11,446 nt of DNA from a bacterium (lineage in GTDB: Bacteria > Chloroflexota > Dormibacteria > Aeolococcales > Bog-877). The notes below the pieces were generated by a model. The model ran no database searches and was not told where the DNA came from. It saw only the letters and a list, made by a program, of their open reading frames with translations. Shown here piece after piece: positions 1 through 6,944 of the stretch. Numbering within the stretch: the stretch's first letter is position 1; each line of letters begins with the position of its first letter. The position numbers and the translations under genes were made by a program. The stretch lies in NCBI GenBank assembly GCA_021844355.1, contig JAKBTP010000029.1, forward strand, positions 1 through 11,446, in the 5' to 3' direction.

Positions 1-612
1 TACTCGGCCGCCGTCCACACCTTCCTCTTCCAGGAGGAGCTGGTGCGCCATGCTCCCCTGGGGACCAGCTGGTCTGGGGGCGGCACCCTGTCCGGGCCCA
101 GCACTCCCGACGTGTACTCGCTGGAGTTCGTCCTGCGCAACCTCCCCTCCTTCGCCGAGGCGGCCCAGCTCGTTTACTCCTACTACGGCTACGGGCCGCG
201 GACCCTGATTCGCATAGATGCGCAGGTGATCTGGCGTCCTTTCCGCGGTCGAGCCACAGAGCTGCCTCCCCGGCTGACGCTGGCCCTGGTCCACTCCGTG
301 CCCGAGACGAGCCCCACCTCGCTCCGTCCCCAGAGCATCAGCATCGGACCGGGTCCGGCGCTGGACTCCATAGTCTCCGCGGTCGACTCCGAGCCCGGGG
401 TGGCCCCGGGCTTTAACCCCTGCGCCCTCATCCGACAGAAGATCACGGTGAACCTCTATGCCGGGCCCAGAACGCGCCAGGTGGCCGAAGTGACTGTCTG
501 GGTGGGCTGCGTCGACATCACCCTGAAGCTCAACGGGCAGTCGATCCAGCTGCAGGCGAGCCCCACCCTGGGAGTCCTGCAAAGTCTCCTTCGCGGCCGG
601 TCCGACAGCTAG
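1..612 (+). CDS. Unrecognised protein, 5' end outside the window
   Basis: The reading frame is open from the first base to the TAG at 610-612, giving 203 visible residues. The first in-window start codon (GTG at 43) has coding-like sequence upstream (frame 1 from base 1 reads YSAAVHTFLFQEEL), so the gene very likely begins before the window. I do not recognise the family. The visible part is Gly/Pro/Ser-rich early, then alternates polar and hydrophobic residues in a beta-rich pattern (stretches around RIDAQVIWRPF, RLTLALVHSV, KITVNLYAG, EVTVWVGCVDITLKL). It has two cysteines, one in FNPCALIR and one in WVGCVDI, which could form a disulphide if the protein is exported. No membrane helix is seen in this part. 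A wall-hydrolase gene follows about 140 bp downstream on the same strand. An envelope or surface role is only a guess from the beta-rich look and the neighbours. Confidence 0.75.
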   Translation, partial: YSAAVHTFLFQEELVRHAPLGTSWSGGGTLSGPSTPDVYSLEFVLRNLPSFAEAAQLVYSYYGYGPRTLIRIDAQVIWRPFRGRATELPPRLTLALVHSVPETSPTSLRPQSISIGPGPALDSIVSAVDSEPGVAPGFNPCALIRQKITVNLYAGPRTRQVAEVTVWVGCVDITLKLNGQSIQLQASPTLGVLQSLLRGRSDS

Positions 613-669
613 GGAGGCGTCCCCGGCGCCACCCCGTCCTGCTGCCGACGGCTCAGCGGGCTCCCAGCT

Positions 670-699
670 TTGACACCGCCTCCACCCCTCTGGTAGGGT
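670..699 (+). promoter_or_regulatory. Candidate sigma70-type promoter for the LysM-CHAP gene
   Basis: A perfect -35 hexamer TTGACA (670-675) is followed after 18 bases by TAGGGT (694-699), which keeps the T, A and final T of the -10 consensus. It lies in the gap after the upstream stop at 612 and about 55 bases before the probable start at 756. That placement fits a short leader carrying the GGGGAG ribosome site. It is a sequence match only. Confidence 0.45.
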
Positions 700-755
700 G
701 GCCGAAGTGCCGCTGGGGAGAGGCGGCCTGGCAAGAAAGCTTGGGGAGAGGCTGC

Positions 756-1649
756 TTGCAGCGTGTCAACTCGCGCCTCGTGCATGGTGCCGTGGCGTTG
801 CTGGCGGCAGGGCTGGTGATGGTCGGACTGTTGGGAGGCACCCCTGGAGCAATCCAGGCGGCATCCCAGTCCACCGGCTACTGGCCAGCCCCGGCGGCGG
901 CCGGCGCCGGCCTCTACTACGACAAGCCGGCCGCGGTGCCGGGCAGCATCCCTGTCGTCCCGGCCCCGGTCGTGGACGCCACCTCGACTGCCAGCCTGGC
1001 CGCGCTGGCGGCCAGCCATGGCACCTCCTTGGCCGAGCTGGCCTGGGCCAACCAGATCCCCGCCGGGGCCTCGCCCCACGCTGGCCAACCCCTGCTCATC
1101 CCGCCCTCCGGCCCGGCGGTGCTGGTGCGGGTGCTGCCGGGGGAGGACCTGCAGTCCTTCGCGGCCCGCTTCCGGGTCAGCACCGGGGTGGTGCTCAACT
1201 ACAACAACCTGAGCGGCAGCCAGCTGGCACCCGACACCTTTCTGCTCATGCCCAGAGCGGCGTCCCCCTCGTCACTGCCGGTGCAGGACTTCCTGCCCAT
1301 GACCGCCGGGGTTCCCGAGGTGACCCCCAGCCAGCCCCGCTCCCCCAACCCCTTCCCCTGGGGACAGTGCACCTACTGGGTCGCCAGCCAGCGCTACGTG
1401 CCATGGGAGGGAAACGCCATCGACTGGTGGGCGGAGGCACGCGCCTACGGCGTCCCCGAGGGGCTGGTTCCGGTGGCCGGGGCGATCGCGGTCTACGACA
1501 TCGGTTACTACGGACACGTGGCCTACGTCACCAAGGTCCTGGCCAACGGCAGCTGGCAGCAGACCGAGATGAACGTCTACGGCCTGGGGGTCGAGGACAC
1601 CCGCACCATGGTTCCCGGCGAGGACGGCTTCCTCGGCTTCATCTACTGA
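756..1649 (+). CDS. Secreted LysM-LysM-CHAP cell-wall hydrolase
   Basis: Probable secreted peptidoglycan amidase or endopeptidase. From the TTG at 756 it is 297 residues: a basic N-terminus with a hydrophobic stretch (about 10-30) and a likely signal-peptidase site near AIQA-AS (35), a Pro/Ala linker, two LysM-like glycan-binding repeats (about 79-117 and 121-166), a Pro-rich linker, and a C-terminal CHAP domain (about 198-297). The CHAP catalytic Cys is Cys205 in GQCTYW and the His is His254 in GHVAYV; Glu271 or Asn273 in TEMN would complete the site. The first LysM lacks the usual opening motif and is recognised by its later part. I chose the TTG at 756 because GGGGAG (743-748) sits 7 bases upstream. 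An in-frame TTG at 741 has no such site. CHAP enzymes cut peptide cross-links or the amide bond to muramic acid; which one applies cannot be told here. A DD-carboxypeptidase gene follows. Confidence 0.88.
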   Translation: MQRVNSRLVHGAVALLAAGLVMVGLLGGTPGAIQAASQSTGYWPAPAAAGAGLYYDKPAAVPGSIPVVPAPVVDATSTASLAALAASHGTSLAELAWANQIPAGASPHAGQPLLIPPSGPAVLVRVLPGEDLQSFAARFRVSTGVVLNYNNLSGSQLAPDTFLLMPRAASPSSLPVQDFLPMTAGVPEVTPSQPRSPNPFPWGQCTYWVASQRYVPWEGNAIDWWAEARAYGVPEGLVPVAGAIAVYDIGYYGHVAYVTKVLANGSWQQTEMNVYGLGVEDTRTMVPGEDGFLGFIY

Positions 1650-1743
1650 CGGCGGCGAGGCCCGCCTCCACCACCTCTGCGCGGAACCTGCCCGCCCCGG
1701 ACCGCGTTGGAACGGTCAGGATGCGAGTGCCACAGAACGTGAA

Positions 1744-2961
1744 GTGACGGGCCGCCGCGCCCCCTGGCGTCGCCTCCGGCTTGTCCTGCCCGCCGTGCTG
1801 GTGCTTGTGGTGGCCATCGGCGCACTGCAGTACCTGCGGCCCATCCCCCCCATCGTGTTGGTTCAGGCGGCTCCCTCCACGGTGACCATCCCCGGTCGGT
1901 TGGCCCCCCTGCCCTGGCCGCAGTTCGGCGAGGCGGCGGTCGCCGTCGACGGGGTGGGACTGGTGGGTAGCCACGGCGGTGACCAGGCCGAGCCGATCGG
2001 CAGTGTGGCCAAGGTCATGACAGCGGTCCTGGTGCTCAAGGACCACCCCCTGCAGCTGGGCGCCACCGGGCCCACGGTCACCGTGACCGCCGCCGATGTC
2101 GCCACCTATCAGCAGGACCTGGCCGGCGGCCAGTCCGTCGTCCCGGTGGCCACCGGGGAGGTGCTCACCGAGCTGCAGCTGCTGGAGGCCATGCTGGTCC
2201 CCTCGGGCAACAACATCGCCACCCTGCTCGCCCAGTGGGACGCCGGCAGCGAGAGCGCCTTCGTCAGCAGGATGAACCAGGAGGCCCACGCCCTGGGCCT
2301 CACCCGCACGACCTACGCCGACGCCAGCGGGCTCTCCCCGGCCACGGTCAGCGACGCCGCCGACCAGACCCGGCTGGCCGAGTACGCGATGGCCAACCCG
2401 GTCTTCGCTCAGATCGTGGCCATGCCCCAGGTCACTCTCCCGGTGGCCGGGGTCACCTACAACGTGAATGCCGACGTGACCCACGGAGGCATCGTCGGGG
2501 TCAAGACCGGCTCCACCCCACAGGCGGGCGGCTGCTTCGTGTTCGCCTACCAGACCACCGCGGGGTCACGTTCGGTGCTGGTGGTGGGCGCGGTCCTCGG
2601 CCAGGGTGGTGCCAGCGTCCTGGACAGCGCGCTGGCAGCGGGTGCGCAGCTGGCCCATGCCGTCGGGCCCCAGGTACGGCTGTTTCCCCTACTCAGCCCG
2701 GCCACGGTCGTGGCCCGGCTCGAGCCGGCATGGTCGGCGCCGATCCCGGTCACCCCCTCGCAGTCCTACACGGCTCTCGGCTGGCCCGGTCTGAGGCTCC
2801 ACCTCAAAGTTGAGCCGCTGCGGCTCGGCACCACCCTACGGGCCAGCCAGCGGGTCGGAGCCGTGCTGGTGGAGTCGCCCGCGGGGCGCGTGTCCCTCTA
2901 CCTCCAGGCGCCCTCCCCGGTCCCCGCTCCCTCGCTCCGGTGGCGGCTCACCCGGATCTGA
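1744..2961 (+). CDS. D-alanyl-D-alanine carboxypeptidase (peptidase S11 family)
   Basis: Serine-type DD-carboxypeptidase of the penicillin-binding S11 (DacA/DacF) family, which removes the terminal D-Ala from peptidoglycan stem peptides outside the membrane. All three active-site motifs are visible in the 405-residue product: SVAK (Ser87 nucleophile, Lys90), SGN (154-156) and KTG (254-256). The family's MNxxAxxLG segment (177-185) and DASGL (193-197) are also present. Residues 11-31 form one hydrophobic segment after a basic start, so it is probably a signal anchor. The C-terminal 110 or so residues are a beta-rich tail without the usual amphipathic anchor helix. The GTG at 1744 is the first start in a frame open further upstream, but it lacks a clear ribosome site. 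It overlaps, as GTGA, the stop of a tiny ORF at 1721-1747. The gene follows the LysM-CHAP gene by 94 bp on the same strand, and both act on the wall. Confidence 0.9.
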   Translation: MTGRRAPWRRLRLVLPAVLVLVVAIGALQYLRPIPPIVLVQAAPSTVTIPGRLAPLPWPQFGEAAVAVDGVGLVGSHGGDQAEPIGSVAKVMTAVLVLKDHPLQLGATGPTVTVTAADVATYQQDLAGGQSVVPVATGEVLTELQLLEAMLVPSGNNIATLLAQWDAGSESAFVSRMNQEAHALGLTRTTYADASGLSPATVSDAADQTRLAEYAMANPVFAQIVAMPQVTLPVAGVTYNVNADVTHGGIVGVKTGSTPQAGGCFVFAYQTTAGSRSVLVVGAVLGQGGASVLDSALAAGAQLAHAVGPQVRLFPLLSPATVVARLEPAWSAPIPVTPSQSYTALGWPGLRLHLKVEPLRLGTTLRASQRVGAVLVESPAGRVSLYLQAPSPVPAPSLRWRLTRI

Positions 2962-3027
2962 GGCCGCGCTTCGCACAGGGGCCCGTTGGCGCCACGGAGC
3001 TGATGGTGGGGAGGGGACCAGGCGCCC

Positions 3028-3044
3028 CACGGTGCCGCACCGTG
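3028..3044. repeat. Perfect 7-bp inverted repeat, loop CCG
   Basis: CACGGTG (3028-3034) and CACCGTG (3038-3044) are exact reverse complements around a 3-base loop. It lies 66 bases after the carboxypeptidase stop. As RNA it would be a very stable hairpin, but a C/G-rich stretch rather than a T-tract follows. A factor-assisted 3' end or a protein-binding palindrome is more likely than a classical intrinsic terminator. Confidence 0.4.
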
Positions 3045-3100
3045 CCCGTGCCCCCGCCCGCGTAAGCTGGGTACCAGAACCTCAGCATCCGATGGGGAGG

Positions 3101-3117
3101 GGCCGGGTGACCCGGCC
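3101..3117. repeat. Perfect 7-bp inverted repeat, loop TGA
   Basis: GGCCGGG (3101-3107) and CCCGGCC (3111-3117) pair exactly around TGA. Outer GGGG (3094-3097) and CCCC (3121-3124) could extend the helix across an internal loop. It ends 21 bases before the ribosome site (3139-3144) of the DUF1801 gene. It could therefore be a 5' leader hairpin affecting translation, or an operator. No promoter was clear enough to decide. Confidence 0.4.
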
Positions 3118-3149
3118 GCGCCCCGTCCACCACTCCGAGGAGGGACCAG

Positions 3150-3626
3150 GTGGCCGAGAGCAAGAACGCGGGCACCACGGCTGGGCGGGAGTCCAAGCCG
3201 GTCGCCCGGGGGCGGGGACGGACGTTCACTGATGAGGAGCGTGCCGCCATGCGGGAGTACGCCCGCGAGCGGCGCATCAATCAGTCCGACCCCGCGGAGG
3301 GTGAGCGCGAGGTGCTGGCCAAGATCGCGGAGATGCCAGAGTCCGACCGGGCGATCGCCGAACGGCTGCACGCCCTGGTCAAGGCGACCGCCCCGCACCT
3401 CACCTCTCGGACCTGGTACGGCATGCCCGCCTACGCCCAGGATGGCGCGGTCCTGCTCTTCTTCCAGAGCGCGCAGAAGTTCAAGTCCCGCTATGCGACC
3501 CTGGGCTTCAGCGACAAGGCCAAGCTGGACGAGGGGGGAATGTGGCCGACCACCTATGCCCTGCAGCAGTTCGGTCCCCGGGAGGCGGCGCGGGTGGAGG
3601 AGCTGCTGCGCCGAGCGCTGGGCTGA
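3150..3626 (+). CDS. DUF1801 (YdhG-like) family protein
   Basis: Small soluble protein of 158 residues. Residues 1-25 are a charged, probably disordered tail, 26-50 a charged helical stretch (FTDEERAAMREYARERR), and about 53-156 the DUF1801 fold. Family hallmarks seen are EVLAKIAEMPESDRAIAERLH, then TWYGMPAYAQDGAVLLFFQ, FKSRYATLGF and MWPTTYAL. Members are often annotated as iron-chaperone-like after Bacillus YdhG/frataxin comparisons, but the biochemical role of this subtype is not settled, so no function is assigned. The GTG start at 3150 is supported by GGAGGG at 3139-3144, 5 bases upstream. It ends 27 bases from the convergent response-regulator gene, with no obvious terminator between them. 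Confidence 0.85.
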   Translation: MAESKNAGTTAGRESKPVARGRGRTFTDEERAAMREYARERRINQSDPAEGEREVLAKIAEMPESDRAIAERLHALVKATAPHLTSRTWYGMPAYAQDGAVLLFFQSAQKFKSRYATLGFSDKAKLDEGGMWPTTYALQQFGPREAARVEELLRRALG

Positions 3627-3653
3627 CGCCGAGAGGGGCTCCTTGGTGAGGGC

Positions 3654-4352
3654 CTAGCCGGCGAAGCGGTAGCCGATCCCCGGGACGGAGTGGATGTAGG
3701 TCGGGTGCTCTGCGCTGGGCTCGATCTTGCGCCGCAGGCGGTACACGTGGGCGTCCACGGTCCGGGTCTCGATCTCGACCTCGTACCCCCAAACCCGACG
3801 CAGAAGCTCGGCCCGGCTCATCACCTGCCCAGGCCGGCTGGCCAGAAGGGCGAGCAGATTGAACTCGGTTAGGGTGAGGGGGACCTCCTGATCGTCCCGG
3901 TACACCTGCCGGCGGCGCAGGTCGATGCTGAGCCCGGGAAACTCGAACCGCTCCCGAGCCTGCTCCTGGGGGGCGGCGTCGGAGCGCCGCAGGTGCGCTC
4001 CGATCCGGGCCACCAGCTCGCGCACCTCGAAGGGCTTGACCACGTAGTCGTCGGCGCCCAGCTCCAGCCCCACCACCACGTCGATGGTGTCGCTCTTGGC
4101 GGTGAGCATGATGATGGGGACCTTGTGGCCGTCACTGCGCAGCTTGCGGCAGACGTCCAGCCCGCTCATCCCCGGCAGGTTGATGTCCAGCAGGACCAGA
4201 TCGGGATTGCTCTGCTGGACCAGCTCCAACCCCTCGGTGCCGGTGGCGGCCTCCAGGACCGTGTAGTGCTGGGGCTCGCAGGCGAGCTTCACGATCTCCC
4301 GGGTCGCGAGGTCGTCCTCAACCATGAGGATGGTCTTGTTGCCGCCGCTCAT
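3654..4352 (-). CDS. OmpR/PhoB-type response regulator
   Basis: Cytoplasmic DNA-binding response regulator of 232 residues, typical length for the family. The receiver domain (about 6-120) has the acidic pair Asp13/Asp14, the phospho-acceptor Asp56 in LLDINLPG, Thr84 and Lys106 in YVVKPF. A winged-helix effector domain (about 135-231) follows, with the family pattern LTLTEFNLLALLASRPGQV, then LLRRVWGY, TVDAHVYRLRRKI and SVPGIGYRF. The ATG at 4352 overlaps the TGA of the upstream hybrid kinase by 4 bases (ATGA), so translation is probably coupled. A GGAGG at 4363-4367 inside the kinase gene, 10 bases from the ATG, can serve as ribosome site. The kinase is the obvious phosphate donor. Targets cannot be read from this window. 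Confidence 0.94.
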   Translation of the reverse strand: MSGGNKTILMVEDDLATREIVKLACEPQHYTVLEAATGTEGLELVQQSNPDLVLLDINLPGMSGLDVCRKLRSDGHKVPIIMLTAKSDTIDVVVGLELGADDYVVKPFEVRELVARIGAHLRRSDAAPQEQARERFEFPGLSIDLRRRQVYRDDQEVPLTLTEFNLLALLASRPGQVMSRAELLRRVWGYEVEIETRTVDAHVYRLRRKIEPSAEHPTYIHSVPGIGYRFAG

Positions 4353-6010
4353 GCGCCCAATGCCTCCAGGTACTCGGTTACGGTGTTGACGAAGCTCTTG
4401 ACCTCGATGGGCTTGGTGATGTACCCGGAGCAGCCCGCCTCCATGGCCTCCCGCTCGTCTCCCAGCATCGCCCGGGCGCTGAGGGCCACGATCGGGGTCT
4501 GAGACGTCCGGGGGTCGGCCTTGAGCAGGCGGGTGACCGTCAGTCCATCGATCCCCGGGAGCTGGATGTCCATCAGGATGAGGTCATAGGGATGGGCCTT
4601 GGCCTTCTGCAGTCCCTCCTGGCCGTCCACGGCGGTGTCCACCTTGAACCCCTGTCCCCGGAGGACCAGGGTGGAGAGCTCAAGGCTGGACGGATTGTCC
4701 TCGATCACCAGGATACGGTTGCGCAGCTGCCCGTTGGGGCGCAGCCCGTGCAGGGGCAGGGTGACGGTGAAGGTCGCACCCTTGCCCAGCTGGCTCTCCA
4801 CCTTGATGGTCCCCCCGTGCAGACCAACCATCCTCTTCACCAGGGCCAGCCCCAGCCCGGTGCCCTCGTAGGGGCGGTCGGCAGAGGACTGGACCTGGAA
4901 GAACTCGCTGAAGATCTCCTCGTGGTGCTGCGGGTCGATGCCGATCCCGCTGTCCTTGACCTGGAGCACCAGCTGCCCCGCCCGCGGCTTGGTCCTCGCC
5001 CGGACCAGCGCGTATCCACCCTCGGGGGTGAACTTGATGGCGTTGGCCAGGAGGTTGTAGAGGACCTGCTTGAACTTGCCCTTGTCGGCTCGCACCAGGG
5101 AGTCCTCGTGGTCGACCTCCACCTGAAGAGCCACCTGGGCCCGCTCCGCCAGCGGCCGCACCACGGTCAGCACCTCGCCGATGGCCGGTCCCAGCTGGAA
5201 CTCCTCGTACTGCAGCTCCAGCCGGCCCGCCTCGATCTTGCTGAGGTCGAGCACGTCGTTGACCAGGCCCAGCAGATGGCGGCCACTGGAGTGGATGTTC
5301 TCCAGGCATTCCTGCTGCTGCTGGGCGCTCATCTTGCCCGCCAGGTTGTCCTTGAGGATCTCGCTGAAGCCGAGGATGGCGTTGAGCGGGGTGCGCAGCT
5401 CGTGGCTCATGTTGGCCAGGAACTCGCTCTTCAGCCGGCTGTTCTCTTGGATCTGGGCGTTGGCCACCTCCAGCTCATGCTTCTGGAGGGCGATCTCCTG
5501 CAGCTGGCGCTGGGCCGAGGCGTGCAGGGAGGCGTTGTCCAGACTGATGGCTGCTTGGTTGGCGATCACCCGCACCAGCGCCTGCTCCAGATCGGTGAAC
5601 GGCTTGACCCGCTTCCGGCCCAGGCTGAGGGCACCCATCACCCGGTTGGGGGACTCGAGCGGCATGACCAGGACACTGCGCGGCGAGCTGGGACTGGGAA
5701 GGCTCTTGAAGCGCGGGTCCTGGGTGGCGTCGTCGACCCGGACCACCTTGCGCTCGGCAACCGCCCAGCCCAAGATCCCCTCCCCGACGCCGAAGGCGGC
5801 CACGCTCCCCACCTGCTCGGTGTAGGGATAGGTGGCCATGGCGCTGAGCTGCGACTCCTCCTCGTCCAGCAGGAACACCGTGGAGGCGTCGCACGCCACC
5901 AGTTGGGCGAGGGATCTCAGGGTGAAGTCGATGTTCACCTTGACGTCGAGGCTGGACGTGAACAGATTGCCAACCCGCTCCAGCAGGTCGACCATCGCCT
6001 TGTCGTCCAT
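4349..6010 (-). CDS. Hybrid histidine kinase: GAF-HisKA-HATPase-REC
   Basis: Soluble sensor kinase of 553 residues with no membrane segment. Domains in order: GAF (about 20-162), a coiled-coil linker (about 163-198), HisKA with His203 in MSHELRTP, HATPase_c with N-box NLLANAIKF (319-327), G1 DSGIGI (353-358) and G2 GTGLGL (383-388), and a C-terminal receiver (about 431-550) with phospho-acceptor Asp481 in LMDIQLPG and Lys533. The GAF domain suggests a cytoplasmic small-ligand or redox cue, which is not identifiable here. The open frame runs upstream to 6787, but that extra part is Arg/Pro/Gly-rich and unlike a protein. I start at the ATG at 6010 because a perfect TATAAT lies 9 bases upstream and the GAF lead-in helix begins there. 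The stop overlaps the response regulator start. The attached receiver could work in a relay or as feedback. Confidence 0.9.
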   Translation of the reverse strand: MDDKAMVDLLERVGNLFTSSLDVKVNIDFTLRSLAQLVACDASTVFLLDEEESQLSAMATYPYTEQVGSVAAFGVGEGILGWAVAERKVVRVDDATQDPRFKSLPSPSSPRSVLVMPLESPNRVMGALSLGRKRVKPFTDLEQALVRVIANQAAISLDNASLHASAQRQLQEIALQKHELEVANAQIQENSRLKSEFLANMSHELRTPLNAILGFSEILKDNLAGKMSAQQQQECLENIHSSGRHLLGLVNDVLDLSKIEAGRLELQYEEFQLGPAIGEVLTVVRPLAERAQVALQVEVDHEDSLVRADKGKFKQVLYNLLANAIKFTPEGGYALVRARTKPRAGQLVLQVKDSGIGIDPQHHEEIFSEFFQVQSSADRPYEGTGLGLALVKRMVGLHGGTIKVESQLGKGATFTVTLPLHGLRPNGQLRNRILVIEDNPSSLELSTLVLRGQGFKVDTAVDGQEGLQKAKAHPYDLILMDIQLPGIDGLTVTRLLKADPRTSQTPIVALSARAMLGDEREAMEAGCSGYITKPIEVKSFVNTVTEYLEALGA

Positions 6011-6583
6011 CCGCTGGGGATTATAGGCAACGCTCGAATTCACGACCACCACCCGCGGGGCACCCGGCCGGGCACCGGCCTCTGCCGGGCACCGCTGAGC
6101 CGCCCGCCTCCCAGCCCCTCCCGACATCGTTGAGGCAGCCTTGGGCCTGCGCGCCGGGTCCCGCCGGCTGGGGTGGTCACCCGGTCCGGGGCGACGGTGG
6201 GCCGCCCACCGACGTGCCGCCGGCGCCGCCCGGGTGGGTACACGGCGAAAAAAAAGCCATATCCACGCGTGACGGTACGCCTCGGGACCTCTGGCCAGCA
6301 AGCGGGGGCCACCCCGGCCGCCCGAGTTGGGGGCGGACGGTCGGTCGCTCAGCCGGAGAATGGGCGCTTCCTCTGGATGACCGGGGACCAGGGAAACGGC
6401 CCGCAGCCCTCTCCAACGGCCGCAGGGAGTGGAGCTCTCGCCCCGGTGAGCCCGGGGAAGGCCGGCTGCCCCCGGATCGGCCGCGCCCCACCGACGGTCG
6501 GAAACGCGCCTACGACCGCCGCGAGAGGAGGACCGGCGGTCCTGGGGGGAGGGGCAAGTGTCCTCAGAGTGGTGGAGGCATAA
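6011..6583. other. Long intergenic stretch without a credible gene
   Basis: Several open frames cross this stretch on both strands, but all are Arg/Pro/Gly-rich without domain-like patterning, as expected of random GC-rich DNA. Visible structure: a perfect palindrome CGGTGGG-CCG-CCCACCG at 6195-6211, an A8 run at 6248-6255, and a palindrome AGGACCG-G-CGGTCCT at 6529-6543. No tRNA, known riboswitch motif or convincing intrinsic terminator was recognised. The 5' promoter of the hybrid kinase occupies its left edge. Confidence 0.6.
6020..6025 (-). promoter_or_regulatory. Perfect TATAAT -10 element before the hybrid kinase
   Basis: On the minus strand TATAAT runs from 6025 to 6020, with 9 bases to the ATG at 6010. 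Transcription would begin almost at the start codon, implying a leaderless or nearly leaderless message. This fits the lack of a Shine-Dalgarno site there. The -35 region 17 bases upstream (TGGTCG, 6048-6043) is only a weak match. An AT-only hexamer is rare by chance in DNA this GC-rich. Confidence 0.55.
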
Positions 6584-6944
6584 CTCGGTGAGCAGGGGCT
6601 GCACGCCCTCGCCGAGGACATGCTGTACGCCGTCATGGGTTCTGGCCGGGTGGCGCCGGGAAGGGCGAAGGAGTCTGCCCTCCTCGACCACTGTGACCAC
6701 GTAGTCCTCGAGGCCACCGCCCGTTGGCGAAGCCCCGTGGTCGGCGGGGCGCAGGCCGTCTTCGAGGGAGATGCCCAGGGGCGACACGTCGGCGAGTCCG
6801 CGGGCATCCCCGCCATCGTGAAGACCGTGATGCTGCCCCTCCGCGTCGCCTACGACATCGCCGGCGACCGGATCTTGGCGGCGCGGCCCTACTTATAGAT
6901 GGACGCGCTGCCGGATCGACTCGGCCGCCGAGCGGCCTCCCCGG
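6584..6944 (+). pseudogene. Probable decayed SnoaL/NTF2-like gene
   Basis: The frame after the TAA at 6581 reads LGEQGLHALAED, then MLYAVMGSGR from the ATG at 6620. It ends with GIPAIVKTVMLPL and VAYDIAGDRILAARPYL before the TAG at 6896-6898. The last part resembles the C-terminal strands of SnoaL-like/NTF2-fold proteins, which often read GIPATGK, then a hydrophobic strand, then YD-x-GDRI-x-x-R-x-YL. After the TAG the same frame continues with MDALPDRLGRRA, which resembles the family's usual closing helix (a DMDxLLxQLG-type ending), so the stop looks like a mutation inside a once longer gene. The length to the TAG (about 105 codons) is short for the fold. A GGTGGAGG at 6570-6577 could be its old ribosome site, but the GTG at 6588 is in another frame, hinting at an indel. 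It may still be a short expressed protein (6620-6898). Recognition is by eye only. Confidence 0.4.

Noticed and set aside
643..659. Hairpin GCTGCC-GAC-GGC with outer CAGC as terminator of the first gene
   Set aside because: The stem needs a 2-base bulge and no T-tract follows. It is too weak to call.
698..1747. 349-codon plus-strand frame overlapping the CHAP gene
   Set aside because: It is an alternative frame of the LysM-CHAP gene, extremely Arg/Gly/Pro-rich with no motif.
4592..6133. Long plus-strand open frame (513 codons) opposite the hybrid kinase
   Set aside because: It is antisense to recognisable HisKA/HATPase/REC coding sequence, and its composition is biased without any domain.
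6248..6255. T8 tract on the minus strand as an intrinsic terminator
   Set aside because: The only nearby minus-strand hairpin (GCGT/ACGC) has 4 bp and ends about 11 bases before the T-run, and no minus-strand gene ends there.
6011..6787. N-terminal extension of the hybrid kinase frame up to 6787
   Set aside because: The translation is Arg/Pro/Gly-rich without domain patterning, runs antisense through the SnoaL-like remnant, and a perfect -10 box lies just before the ATG at 6010.
6349..6816. Minus-strand 155-codon frame
   Set aside because: It is Ser/Pro/Arg-rich, lies antisense to the SnoaL-like remnant, and has no ribosome site or motif.
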